Of a stretch of 64,000 bases of DNA, positions 52,707-62,371 are shown in pieces (within the stretch, counting starts at the first letter, position 1; each line of letters opens with the position of its first letter). Source of the stretch: Pseudomicrostroma phylloplanum (taxonomy: Eukaryota; Basidiomycota; Exobasidiomycetes; Microstromatales); assembly GCA_039545275.1 (NCBI GenBank), contig BCHS01000013.1:248001-312000 (forward strand). The letters are read 5' to 3'. The position numbers and the translations under genes were made by a program. Below the pieces are notes generated by a model. It made no database searches. It was not told the DNA's origin and saw only the letters and a program-made list of their open reading frames with translations.

Positions 52707-54842
52707 ATGTCACAGCCCCTCGCTTCGGCCACCGCCTCGATGGAGAGGGGGGAGAAGGCTCCTCTGCCCTCTTACACCAATCCCAACCCCACTCATGTTC
52801 GCCCCAAGCGCCCGCCGATCATGAATCTCCTGATCTTCACTTTGTTCCTACTCCTCGTGTACGGGCTGGTCCGCTTGCCGACGAACCCCCAAGGGCTCGA
52901 ACTCGATGTTCCTTCTTTCGACGACATTGCCGACTCGCTCATCTTTTGGATGCAGCGTGAGCCCGCTTCTGGCGGCTCTACTCGCGGTACTCGGGCAGCT
53001 GACGAGGCTGCTGGTGGACGATGTCCTCAGCAGGACCCCTGGAAGAGTGCAGAGGATGGGATCGAAGTCACGTTTCCTGACACGCAAGTCCTGGCAGAGC
53101 GACTCAGCGGAGGTGTACAAATCGACACGAGCGTGGGCGACGATGAAGCCTCTCCCCAGGATGACCCAGAGAGCTGGAACGCCCGCTTCTCGCCCTTCAG
53201 GGACTACCTCCGCACCACCTACCCTGCTATCCACGCAGACGGTGGTCCCGTCAAGCTGGAGCTGGTCAACGAGCACGCTCTCCTCTACACGTTCCAGGGC
53301 TCCGACGACTCCCTCAAGCCCCTCCTGCTCATGGCACACCAGGACGTCGTGCCCGTCGACCCGCAGACCGTGGATAAATGGACTCACCCGCCCTTCTCTG
53401 GGGCGATTGTAAACGGCACCGTCTGGGGTCGAGGCTCGACGGATGCGAAAGCCTGGCTGTTCAGTATCCTCTCTTCCGTCGAGGCACTCATAGACTCTGG
53501 CTTCAAGCCGAGGAGGACTGTGCTCATCTCTTTGGGGTTCGATGAGGAGGCGCAGGGGAGGTATGGCGCCAAGTGCCTCGCGGACCGTATTTCTGAGCGC
53601 TACGGCAATGATTCGCTTGCCATGATCGTCGATGAGGGCAACCCAGTCGTACCGGCTACTGAACCCAATTCGTTTGGGTTCCCAATTGCACTGCCCGCAG
53701 TGGAGGAAAAGGGCAACATCCATATGCGTGTCAGGATCGAGGGAAGGGGCGGACACTCTTCCTCTCCTCCTGACAGGACCACGATCGGATTGCTCTCTGA
53801 GTTCGTCAGCAGCCTGGAGACTGGAAAGGATCTTCGAAAGCCCGTCATTCCCAGTCTGGAGAGCGCACACCTTCTGATGCTGCACTGCGCCCGGCTGCCA
53901 CCGGTCGTGGACAAGGCCTTGAGGGATCTCGATGCGGCTGCTCGCTCTTCCTTCGAAGACCTGCGAGCCGTCAGCACTGCACCATATTTCTCCATCAAGT
54001 ATCTTGTGCTTCGCCTTCTTCAGTTCAACGGCGCCCTCTCTCCGAGCAGCAAGCAGCGTCGCATTGCTAAAGCCGAGCAGGCCCTGCTGGCTGTCCTGCC
54101 CTCGGACCTCAAGCTGCCCTGGTCAACGACGCAGACGCCTACTGTGTTCCACGGCGGTATCAAGCTCAACGCTATCCCAACATCGGCCCAGGTTGAGATC
54201 GACCACCGTATCGCGCTGCACCAGACGCCCGAGGAAGTGATGCAGTGGTACAAGACGCATCTGGCTCGTTTTGCGCAGAAGCACGGCCTGATTTTGCATG
54301 CCTTTGGAAGGCAGGTAGTATCGCAAGAGCTTTGGACTGGGAGAAAGAAGGAGGCGGCAAACCCCGTGGTGGGCAATGTCTACGTGGACGTCGTCTCATC
54401 GTCGGCGCCTGTGCCCCGCACGCCCCTCTCGGGACCAGAAGCAGCGCCATGGCGTCTCTTCTCCTCCGTCATCCGCTCCGTCTGGTCCGTTCCTGCCGGA
54501 TCCTACACTCCACGAAGCAAAGAAGACACTAGCGCTACCGCTAGCTCCCCATCCCAAAGCTCACCGGCAGCGCCCGCAGGGGAATCGTCCGTCCCCATCC
54601 TCGTCTCCCCCTCTCAAATGCGCGGCAATACCGACACCCGGCACATGGTCTCACCCCTCCATCCACTCTCCCGCCACGTCTTCCGGTTTGGACCCGCTTC
54701 GGCACTGCCTGACCCGCTGGGTCGATCGCAGTTTGCTGGAGTACACAATGTGGATGAGTTCTTTAGGGTGGAGGGGCTGGAGAGGGCGGTTAGGTTTTAT
54801 GCGCAGGTGATTAGGGCAGTGGATCAGACGGGGGACTTCTGA
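52707..54842 (+). CDS. CPS1: M20 family Gly-X carboxypeptidase (CPS1-like), membrane-anchored
   Basis: A zinc metallopeptidase releasing C-terminal residues from short peptides; yeast Cps1 is delivered to the vacuole as a type II membrane protein. Single exon, 711 residues. A cytosolic N-terminus is followed by one membrane segment (about 39-54, LLIFTLFLLLVYGLV). Zinc ligands fit the family pattern: H211 in MAHQDVVPV (with D213), D246 in WGRGSTDAKA, E280/E281 in LGFDEEAQG, D309 in MIVDEGNPVV, and a late His in PLHPLSRHVF. The lid domain is seen in RGGHSSSPPDRTTIGLLS. The C-terminus ends NVDEFFRVEGLERAVRFYAQ, as in CPS1 relatives. All catalytic residues appear intact. A Ser/Pro insertion lies before the last His. 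Confidence 0.93.
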   Translation: MSQPLASATASMERGEKAPLPSYTNPNPTHVRPKRPPIMNLLIFTLFLLLVYGLVRLPTNPQGLELDVPSFDDIADSLIFWMQREPASGGSTRGTRAADEAAGGRCPQQDPWKSAEDGIEVTFPDTQVLAERLSGGVQIDTSVGDDEASPQDDPESWNARFSPFRDYLRTTYPAIHADGGPVKLELVNEHALLYTFQGSDDSLKPLLLMAHQDVVPVDPQTVDKWTHPPFSGAIVNGTVWGRGSTDAKAWLFSILSSVEALIDSGFKPRRTVLISLGFDEEAQGRYGAKCLADRISERYGNDSLAMIVDEGNPVVPATEPNSFGFPIALPAVEEKGNIHMRVRIEGRGGHSSSPPDRTTIGLLSEFVSSLETGKDLRKPVIPSLESAHLLMLHCARLPPVVDKALRDLDAAARSSFEDLRAVSTAPYFSIKYLVLRLLQFNGALSPSSKQRRIAKAEQALLAVLPSDLKLPWSTTQTPTVFHGGIKLNAIPTSAQVEIDHRIALHQTPEEVMQWYKTHLARFAQKHGLILHAFGRQVVSQELWTGRKKEAANPVVGNVYVDVVSSSAPVPRTPLSGPEAAPWRLFSSVIRSVWSVPAGSYTPRSKEDTSATASSPSQSSPAAPAGESSVPILVSPSQMRGNTDTRHMVSPLHPLSRHVFRFGPASALPDPLGRSQFAGVHNVDEFFRVEGLERAVRFYAQVIRAVDQTGDF

Positions 54843-55075
54843 GGGAGGGAGAGAGGGCGGCAATGCAGGTCGGGAAAAAGGGAGGAACAGAGCAGGACAA
54901 TAGGAGCGTCTTCAGTGAGTGGAATTCTCACATCTACAGAACGATATCATATCCTGTGCAGTACAATGCAATGCAGTGCAATTCAGATTTTTCCACTGGA
55001 TAGCAGTCGCTTTCAGTGCTGTACACGTCCTCCCTCGGATTTTCCCTGACCAGCTTGATCCGCACCCCGCCCTCT

Positions 55076-57828
55076 TCACCCAGAAGCCCTCACCTCATGT
55101 CCCAGCACCATCTCCGTCCCCCTGGATCGCCATGCCCGATCCCCACTGGCCGAAAAGAGGAAGCGGCCCGTGGGGTCGAGGAGCAGGGCCGAGACGGTGC
55201 CGCCTTGATGTCCGGGTACTATCCGGAAGGGAATGTGTGAAGCGGAAGATGAAGAGGAGGTGGAGAGGGAGAGGTTCCAGAGACGGATATTGTCGAAAGA
55301 TGCACTGCAAGGTGAAGAGGTTGGGCAGAGGACCTCGCATGTGTCAGTAAAGAGTGCGTAGTTCCCGTGCAGAGCGCTCGCGGAAGACTTACCAGACTAG
55401 ATGTCGTCCATTGGGCATGACCGCCAAGCTGGTCACCGGCCCGCTGCCGCTGGGGAATCTGAATGTCCTGACTAGACCCATGTTGCCCCTCTTGCCCCTC
55501 CATGTAGCTCCGAGGGCATCCGAAGATGCACCATCGCTGCTGCTGCCGCCGCCAGCGCGACTGCTCAACATGCGCATATCCCATTCTTCCACGCTCTCGT
55601 TACGCCGGCCAAGGTAGATGCGCTCCCCATCTGGAGCCCAGGCGGCCGAAGCGCACCAAGGTGGGGTATTGGCAGGCAGAGGCAGAGCGCGAATCCCACC
55701 ACTGCTCCCCGCCCCGCTCCCACCTGCTTCAGAGGCGGGTACTCTGCGATCCCACAGGATAGCTTGCCCGCCAAGCGTAGTGGTCAGCAGGAGGTCGTTG
55801 GAGAAGTGCGTCGTGTCCGCATCGTATCCCTCTGTGGTGGTCAGTCCACCCCACGCAGGCGTCTTGAGGGTCTTCTTCGATGCAGCGTCGGCGCCATTCT
55901 TGCCGTTCTTGCTTATTGTTGAGGTGGCTTTGCTGCTGCCCGCTTGAGGTAGGGGTAAAGCAGACGTCGAGCTGAAGTCAGTTCCCCCAAGACCAGGCAG
56001 ATTGATGCCTGAGCTTGCATTGCCGGACGTCGCATCGTTGCCGCTTGCATCGCCCTCGAGCCCTTTCGCCAAGCGGGAGAGAGGCTGGTCGTCATCGTCG
56101 TCGTCTTGCTCTCCTTCAGCGTCTGCGTCATCTCCTCCCTCGTCTTCATCGTCTTCTTCCCCGTCAGCATCAACATCCCCATCATCTTCGCTGCCACCGC
56201 CGAACAGACTGTCATTGTCGTTGTCTCCATCACCGTCTGCTCCTTTCGAAGGCTTGGCCGCTGCAGAACTGGACCGCCCACCAGTATCAGCACCTTTGCT
56301 CTCTGACGCAATCGGATTTGACTCGGACAAGCCGTCCAGTGCCAAACTCTTCTGCAGCTCCTGCTCAAAGGCAAGGTCGTCTGCTGAGGGAGTGAAGTTC
56401 CCACCTCCTAGCTCATCGAGGTCCGTCTTGAGTCCAGCAGATGGCGTACCTGTTGCCGTGGGCTCCCCCTGCAGGCCCAACAGGGATGCATCAGATTGGC
56501 GCACTTCACTCATCTCGATGTCCTCGAGGTTCTCTTTACCCGGAGCTTTAGGGGATGGTGACTTTTGGATTTCCTGCTTCGGCGGTGTCAGGCCTCTGGT
56601 GGCAGGGCTCTCCTGACGCGCAGAAGTACTCCTGCTCTTGCTCGGCCTGCCTCCGGGCGAATGGCTTCGCGCACCATTGACAGGACTGTTCGGTCCTTGC
56701 CGAGGACTACCTCCGTTCTCTCGTGACATGGATATCGATACAGCTGGCGAAGCATGACGACTCGATGACTCTCCTCTGTTCAGCGGCCTGAAGGACAGCG
56801 AAGAAATCTGACCAGCATGTCCGGGGTATGATCGGACTACTTGGCCAGTGTTCAGATCCCATTGCTATAGTGGAAGAAACGTAGGCCGCGTCCTGTTCAG
56901 ATGGTGTACCTCGCACTCCACGGCTTTTGGATTGCCTACTCACATGTACACCAGTGTCCCAGCCGCCGCTCACGAGCTCCGCATCTCCATTAGTCAGAGC
57001 AAGGGCTGAGACGGGCCCTTTATGCTTTCGCAGGACGTGATGAGTAGTTCCAGGGTCGTGTCTGACAGTGGTCAAGTTGATGTTACCTGACTCTGTTCCG
57101 CTCAGCGCCCAAAGTGCATCCTGTTGTATTGCTAGACTGTGTACTGCGCTGACGAGCCTTTCATCGAAGCTGTCATCTTCGGCCTTGACTGCCGGATGTT
57201 CTTCATTAGCCCACCAGGCGGCTAGTACTCCGCCTCTTGTGATGCCTTCGACGAACCCATGTCTGGCGCCTACAGTGAGCATACTCTTGCCGTTCATCGT
57301 TGCGTAGACGTCGTATCGTCTGACATGGCCGTCTGAACCTCCGGTGAGGAGCACGGTGCCATCCCCCGAGAGGCACATGGCGTGTGCGTGGGATGCGTGA
57401 GGTAGAGCCGCTACGGGCTCTATCGAGTATGCTTTGGCGCTGGTGAGGCTGGAGGAGGGCTTCATAGCTCCTCTGCGAGCTTCAACTCTTGCGAGGTAGG
57501 AGGTGGGCGAGAGCGACCGCTGGTAAGAGCCTTCGCGTTGGTCTTCGGCGTCGTCCACGTCCATTGCCTCGTCGTCTTCATCCTCTTCTTCGTCATCCTC
57601 GTCCTCATCTTCATCCTCGTCCTCATCCTCGTCTCCATCTGCGTCGTCATCATCATCGTCCTCTTCCTCTCCCTCGTCTCCATCTGCCTGACTGTCGCCC
57701 TCTGCATCCCCTTCTCCTTCGCCGTCCCCTTCACCATCACCGGTGAGGTAGGGGTCGTCGTAGTCTGAGCCTTCCTCGTCCTGATCAGGGTCCATTTCGC
57801 CGTCGTCGTCGTCGTTTGCGAATGCCAT
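55076..57828 (-). CDS. SPT8: SAGA complex WD40 subunit SPT8
   Basis: SPT8 links the SAGA coactivator to TBP. Exons 57828..56944, 56864..55393 and 55304..55076 (donors GTGAGT and GTAAGT; acceptors TAG and CAG); 861 residues. The N-terminus is strongly acidic: DPYLTGDG, then a long Asp/Glu run (about residues 25-75). WD40 repeats follow: HAHAMCLSGDGTVLLTGGSD, HKGPVSALALTNGDAELVSG, and across the first junction GWDTGVHQWDLNTGQVVRSY with PGHAGQISSLSFRPL. A disordered acidic/Ser insertion (about residues 340-680) separates these from the last blades (LGRRNESVEEWDMRML, NIRLWNLSLS, ASGDRAWRSRGTEMVLGHE). The final ASGDRAW...TE pattern matches the Spt8 C-terminus. The start was set at MAFANDDD; an upstream in-frame ATG at 58026 is possible. 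Confidence 0.88.
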
Positions 57829-58153
57829 TCGTGGTGAAGAGAGGTCCGGCCAGCAGCCTAGGGGAAAGAGGAAGGAGGGAGGGGGCCGTACGATGCGATC
57901 AGCCAAGGAGGTGTGAATGTATGCTGCCAATGCTTCTCTCTGTCGTATTTCTCCCCTTCCGCTTTGGCGGGCATTTTGTGCACAGACGCGGGGACGGCGT
58001 TGAGGCGCGAAAGTGGCAGAGGCCATTTCTTCTGATTTGCTCCACCCACCGATACCAACCACCGGCAGAGAGAGATACCATCCTCAGCTCCCTCGTTACC
58101 ACCTCATCCTGATCTTCCCCACCTTTCCACGCCTCGCTTCTCTCTTGACCAAG
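57829..58153. promoter_or_regulatory. Divergent spacer between SPT8 and URA3
   Basis: 325 nt between opposite start codons. In-frame extension of SPT8 to an ATG at 58026 would shorten it to about 127 nt. No specific uracil-pathway regulatory site was recognised. Confidence 0.45.
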
Positions 58154-59187
58154 ATGGCACAGAGCAGCGTCGCATCCAAGACGTACGCATCGCGGGTCGC
58201 CTCCTTTGCCAATCCCGCCGCGAAGCTCCTCCTGGAGACAATGGAGAGGAAAAAGACGAACCTCTGCGTGAGCGTGGATGTGACCAAGAAGGCAGACTTG
58301 CTCCAAATCGTCGATACAGTGGGAGCAGACGTATGCATGGTCAAGGTGGGCATCTCAGGAAAGACCGATCTCTTGCTTGGTCCATTTGGCCTCGATGACA
58401 AATCGCTGAACGACTGACGAACTCGCTCTCTCCATTCTCAGACACACATCGACATCGTCGAAGACTTTGACTTGGACTTGACAGAGAAGCTTTCGGCTCT
58501 CAGCACACAGCATGACTTTGTCATCTTCGAAGACCGCAAATTCGCCGACATTGGTGAGTAGCCACGCTCGCCGAACTCTATCCCCTGTTATACCAGCTGA
58601 TTCGCCCTACTACTCTCCGTCCTATGCCAGGCAATACCGTCTCCTTGCAATACTCTTCCGGCGTACACAAGATTGCTTCATGGTCACACATCACAAACGC
58701 TCACCTCGTCCCCGGCCCAGGCATCATCACAGGCCTTGCCGAGGTAGGCCAACCACTCGGCCGCGGACTGCTGCTACTCGCCGAGATGAGCAGCAAGGGC
58801 AACCTTGCCGGAGGAGAGTATGGGCAGAAGTGTGTGCAAGCAGCTCGCGATGACACCACTGGCTTCACATGCGGGTTCATTGCTATGGATCGAATCGACG
58901 AGAAGGTCGCTTTACAGCCCGGCCAAGAGCACAAGGATTTCCTCGTCCTCACACCGGGCGTGGGCCTCGATGCCAAGGGAGATGGAAAGGGTCAACAATA
59001 TCGTACGCCCGATGAGGTGATCCGTCAGAGTGGCTGCGATGTCATCATTGTGGGCAGGGGCATCTACGGCGCTCTGCTCAAGGACGGCGACAAGAAGGAG
59101 GCATTCCAGAGCGTCAAGGAGCAGGCAGCAAGGTATCGCAAGGCTGGGTGGGAAGCATACCTGCAACGGACGCAGCAAAGTGCGTAA
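58154..59187 (+). CDS. URA3: Orotidine 5'-phosphate decarboxylase (URA3)
   Basis: Final step of UMP synthesis, decarboxylation of OMP. Three exons: 58154..58345, 58442..58553 and 58631..59187 (donors GTGGGC and GTGAGT; CAG acceptors); 286 residues. The joins are [13 protein letters not shown] and [22 protein letters not shown]. The catalytic Asp-Lys-x-x-Asp tetrad is intact: [10 protein letters not shown] with D95, K97 and D100. Other family features are [14 protein letters not shown] (substrate Asp), the flexible phosphate-gating region, [20 protein letters not shown], and [12 protein letters not shown] at the C-terminal phosphate site. Two introns in a URA3-type gene are typical of basidiomycetes and not of budding yeasts. 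The endonuclease III frame follows in the same orientation. Confidence 0.97.
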
Positions 59188-59262
59188 GATGAGTCGCCTT
59201 CCCGCTGTACCCCAATAGAGATTAGCTACTTATTTTGTGCCCGCCTTACCCAATGTGGTGCT

Positions 59263-60714
59263 GTGTGGATTTTGCGAATAGATCTGAGAGAAGGTTCAAG
59301 CAAGAGAGCTGCTTCGCCGTTGGCGACTCCACCCCGCAAGAGGAGACTTTTCGCGCCCAAGCCAGCAGTGACAGACGGTGATGCTGCCCTTGCTCTTCAA
59401 CTTAGTCAAGAGCAAGCAAGCAATGCGAATGGTGTCGGCGCTACAAGGAGCTACTCGCTGCGCCGTCGGGCACAAGACGCTGTGCAGGTCAAGTCAGAAG
59501 AAAATGAGGACACAATAGAGGGGGAGGTCGAAGCCTTGACGGCTAGCACCAGTGGCACCAGGTCCACTGCGACGTCTCGGAAGAGCAGAAGCGCAGTGCC
59601 AAAGCAAGAGGAGGAACAAGATGAGAAGAAGCCAGTTGTCAAAAAAGAGAAGCCGTCGCCATTTGACGTCTCTCCTCAGAAGAAGACGGCAAAGCCTATT
59701 AAGCTAGAGCTGGATCCTTCTGAAGTCAAGCCCGCACCGAAGCGTTGGAGAGCCCAGCTCGACGTCCTTCAAAAGCAGCGCAAACGCATCGTGGCGCCAG
59801 TAGACGAGATGGGTTGCGAGGAGAACGGGCGGGAAGATCGTCGCGCCGACGCCTGGCGGGTGACGGCAGAGGACGAGGAAGACCGTGCGAAAAGAGATCG
59901 TCTAACTGTCCTCATCTCGCTGATGCTGAGCAGTCAGACTAAGGACGAGGTGACTGCTCAGGCCGTCAAGAACCTGCAGACGTCCCTCGTGGACGGCATC
60001 TCCCTCGCCAGCATCCTCGCCTCAACAGACGAGCAAATCTCCTCGTGCATCGCCAAAGTGGGCTTCTGGCGACGGAAGACGGGATACATCAAGAGTGCCG
60101 CGAGTATCCTGCAGAGCACCTTCGGAGGCGATGTGCCCAAGGACATTGATGAGCTCTGTAGCCTGCCTGGTGTAGGCCCGAAGATGGCCTTTCTGACGCT
60201 GCAGTCGGCCTGGAAGCTCAACCTTGGGATCGGCGTCGATGTGCATGTGCATCGCTTGGCCAATCGACTTGGTTGGTGCAAGACGAATGATCCAGAGGGC
60301 ACTAGACTGGTACTGCAGAGCTTCCTTCCGAAAGACGTGAGTGATCTCACTGCTCTCTGCCTGCACATTCCCTCTCGACACTGACGCCGCCCTCCCCCTG
60401 AACCACTCGCACAGCTTCACCACAGCATCAACAAGACCCTCGTAGGCTTCGGTCAAGTAGTCTGCGTCACCGTCGGTCCCCGCTGCGATCTGTGCGACTT
60501 GGGCAAGGCCCGACTGTGTCCGTCCTATCGCAAGGTGGATCCAAAGAGCGCTGCTACTCGGAAGCAAGTCGTTCTGCTGCCTGAAAGTGATGAGGAGGGT
60601 GAGCTGGGCGAGAAGAAGAGGGAGGATGAAGCGGACGGAGCGAACCCGGCTGTTGAGGTCGCAATCGAGGGTCCTGATGGGGTGGGAAAGATTGAGGTCA
60701 AGGTGGAGGACTGA
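59263..60714 (+). CDS. NTG2: Endonuclease III-like DNA glycosylase/AP lyase (NTH1/NTG2)
   Basis: Removes oxidised pyrimidines in base excision repair (nucleus, often mitochondria). Coding segments 59263..60336 and 60415..60714, joined in phase 0 across a 78-nt GTGAGT...CAG intron; about 457 residues from the first position given. The HhH-GPD core is clear: LISLMLSSQTKDEVTAQAV, then LPGVGPKMAFLTL carrying the catalytic Lys, and GVDVHVHRLANRLGW carrying the catalytic Asp. After the junction comes LHHSINKTLVGFGQVVC, then CVTVGPRCDLCDLGKARLCP, the four-Cys [4Fe-4S] loop. A long basic, disordered N-terminus contains TPPRKRRLFAPK, a likely nuclear signal. Oddity: the frame is open from 59188 but holds no ATG until deep in the protein, so the true start lies in an exon I could not place. 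Confidence 0.88.
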
Positions 60715-60999
60715 TTGGGATTGTCCCGTCTGCTGTCGCTACTCATTGGCATTGCTTTAACCTAGTCTGCGGCGCAACCGTAATCAGCCTCGTACCATGC
60801 ATTCTGGAGCATAGCTTGTGATACGGAATGGTGATTATGCATTGGACTGAAGCCAAACAAAGATACAGAGATGGGGAATACAACTAGCGGGAAAAAATGC
60901 GACCATCCACCATCCACCTTACCCCCTCTCTTTGCCAGTACACATCGCTTCCGCCTTCGCCTTCTCGCTACTTCCTTAACCCAAACAAATTCGACTGCA

Positions 61000-62371
61000 T
61001 TACTGCGTCGCATTCGCATTGTTCGTCGTAGGCGTCTTCTTCTTCAGTAGTCCGGAAAGGTCACCCAGCGGAATATTGAACGGGAAGTCATTCGCTGCGA
61101 GGAGCAAGTGGAAGAGGATGTAGAGTCCACCCAGGGAGGCAAGGAAACCAAAGGCTCCTGCTGCAATGAGGAGCTTACCGCCTACGACTGCGGCTAGGGC
61201 TCCGATGTTGATGTAGGCGGCGGCGAGCATGAGGAAGGTCATTGCGACGTGGAAGAGGATCCAGACGAGGACCATGTTTGTACGAATGGCAGCGAAGGTC
61301 AGCATGAAGGTGTAGATGGCTGGTGGTGATCGTGGATGGAGGAATCAGAAAGGGGCGGTGCCAGGGGTCAGCATCGCTATGTCGACAAGCTTGTCTGTTC
61401 GTAACCGTAATTACTCACACCACACAAGGAGGTAGAAACCGAAAGGACAGTAGAGGTCGGACGGGGCTTCGGCGAGAAGCGTGCTGATCTGCTTGGTAGG
61501 ATCGGTATAGGTACCGAGAGAAAGCCAGAACACCTGAGTCGCAACATTGGGTGGTGGGGGTGTCAGCTAGCATTCAACAGGGAACGACAAGGCCATGTCA
61601 GAAACTCACTCCGAAGGTAAAGAAGACGACTGAGAGAGTCACGGGGCGATGTGAGAGATCGGACGTCAGCTGAGTCCTCAGCGATCACCCTTTGAGTGCA
61701 CTCACCGAAAGGGAATGTGTTGCCGATCAGGAATTCGAGCAAGCCAGCAATGACCCTGTGGAAAAGCGAGACAGATAAAGTCAGCTCCTCATGCACGCAT
61801 CCGACACTAGTGAAAATGGGGATTTGTCCCCAAGGGTGGTCCATAGCGTTCCTTCCTCCGCTTTTCTCGATCGACTGTATCATCATGGCCGCCGCATACT
61901 CACATGCCCAAGCCTCCCACAAAGTAGTACACTCCGATCATTCCCAGCGTGCCATTGGAGGTGGTCCCCCTGAATCCCATAAGTACCATCGAGGTGGGCA
62001 TGAGGTTCAAGATGAAACAGATGATACCTAGTACAGTCGGGTTACCGAGGGCCTTGATCAGCTCGCCTTGCTGGCGAGACTTCTGTGAGGGCTGCAGATA
62101 AAGCTCTGATGGTAGTGACGATTCATGTCATGCGGACGTGGACGTGGACGCGCAGCAGATTGCAAACGTCAGTAAAGCTCTAGTGCCCGATGCGCCTCCC
62201 TAACCCCCGGTCGGCCCGGCCCTCACCTTCAAACTGCTGCGAAGTCAATTGGACCGAGATCTGTCGGCTGAGATCCGCCCCGCTCTGGCCATTGGGGTTG
62301 TTGTACTGTGGGCCGGATTTGTGGCCCAAGTCATGCTCAGAGTGGCCCGCGAGTTCCTGCTTGGTGGTCAT
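61000..62371 (-). CDS. ADY2: ATO/GPR1/FUN34/YaaH family acetate transporter
   Basis: Six-helix plasma-membrane channel/transporter for acetate (and possibly ammonium export). Six exons: 62371..62227, 62105..61904, 61755..61706, 61629..61610, 61533..61419, 61319..61000; 283 residues. All donors begin GTGAG; all acceptors are CAG. Exon 4 is only 20 nt. The junction-corrected protein reads ALGNPTVLGIICFILNLMPT (the NPxG-containing family signature, here as GNPTVLG), then TSNGTLGMIGVYYFVGGLGM, VIAGLLEFLIGNTFPFG, VVFFTFGVFWLSLGTYTDPT, DLYCPFGFYLLVWSIYTFML, then RTNMVLVWILFHVAMTFLML and GALAAVVGGKLLIAAGAFGF. The N-terminal 60 residues are polar and cytosolic. It is the most intron-dense gene in the window. 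Convergent with the endonuclease III gene. Confidence 0.93.

Noticed and set aside
52848..53885. 345-codon minus-strand frame
   Set aside because: Antisense to the M20 carboxypeptidase, whose catalytic motifs are intact on the plus strand.
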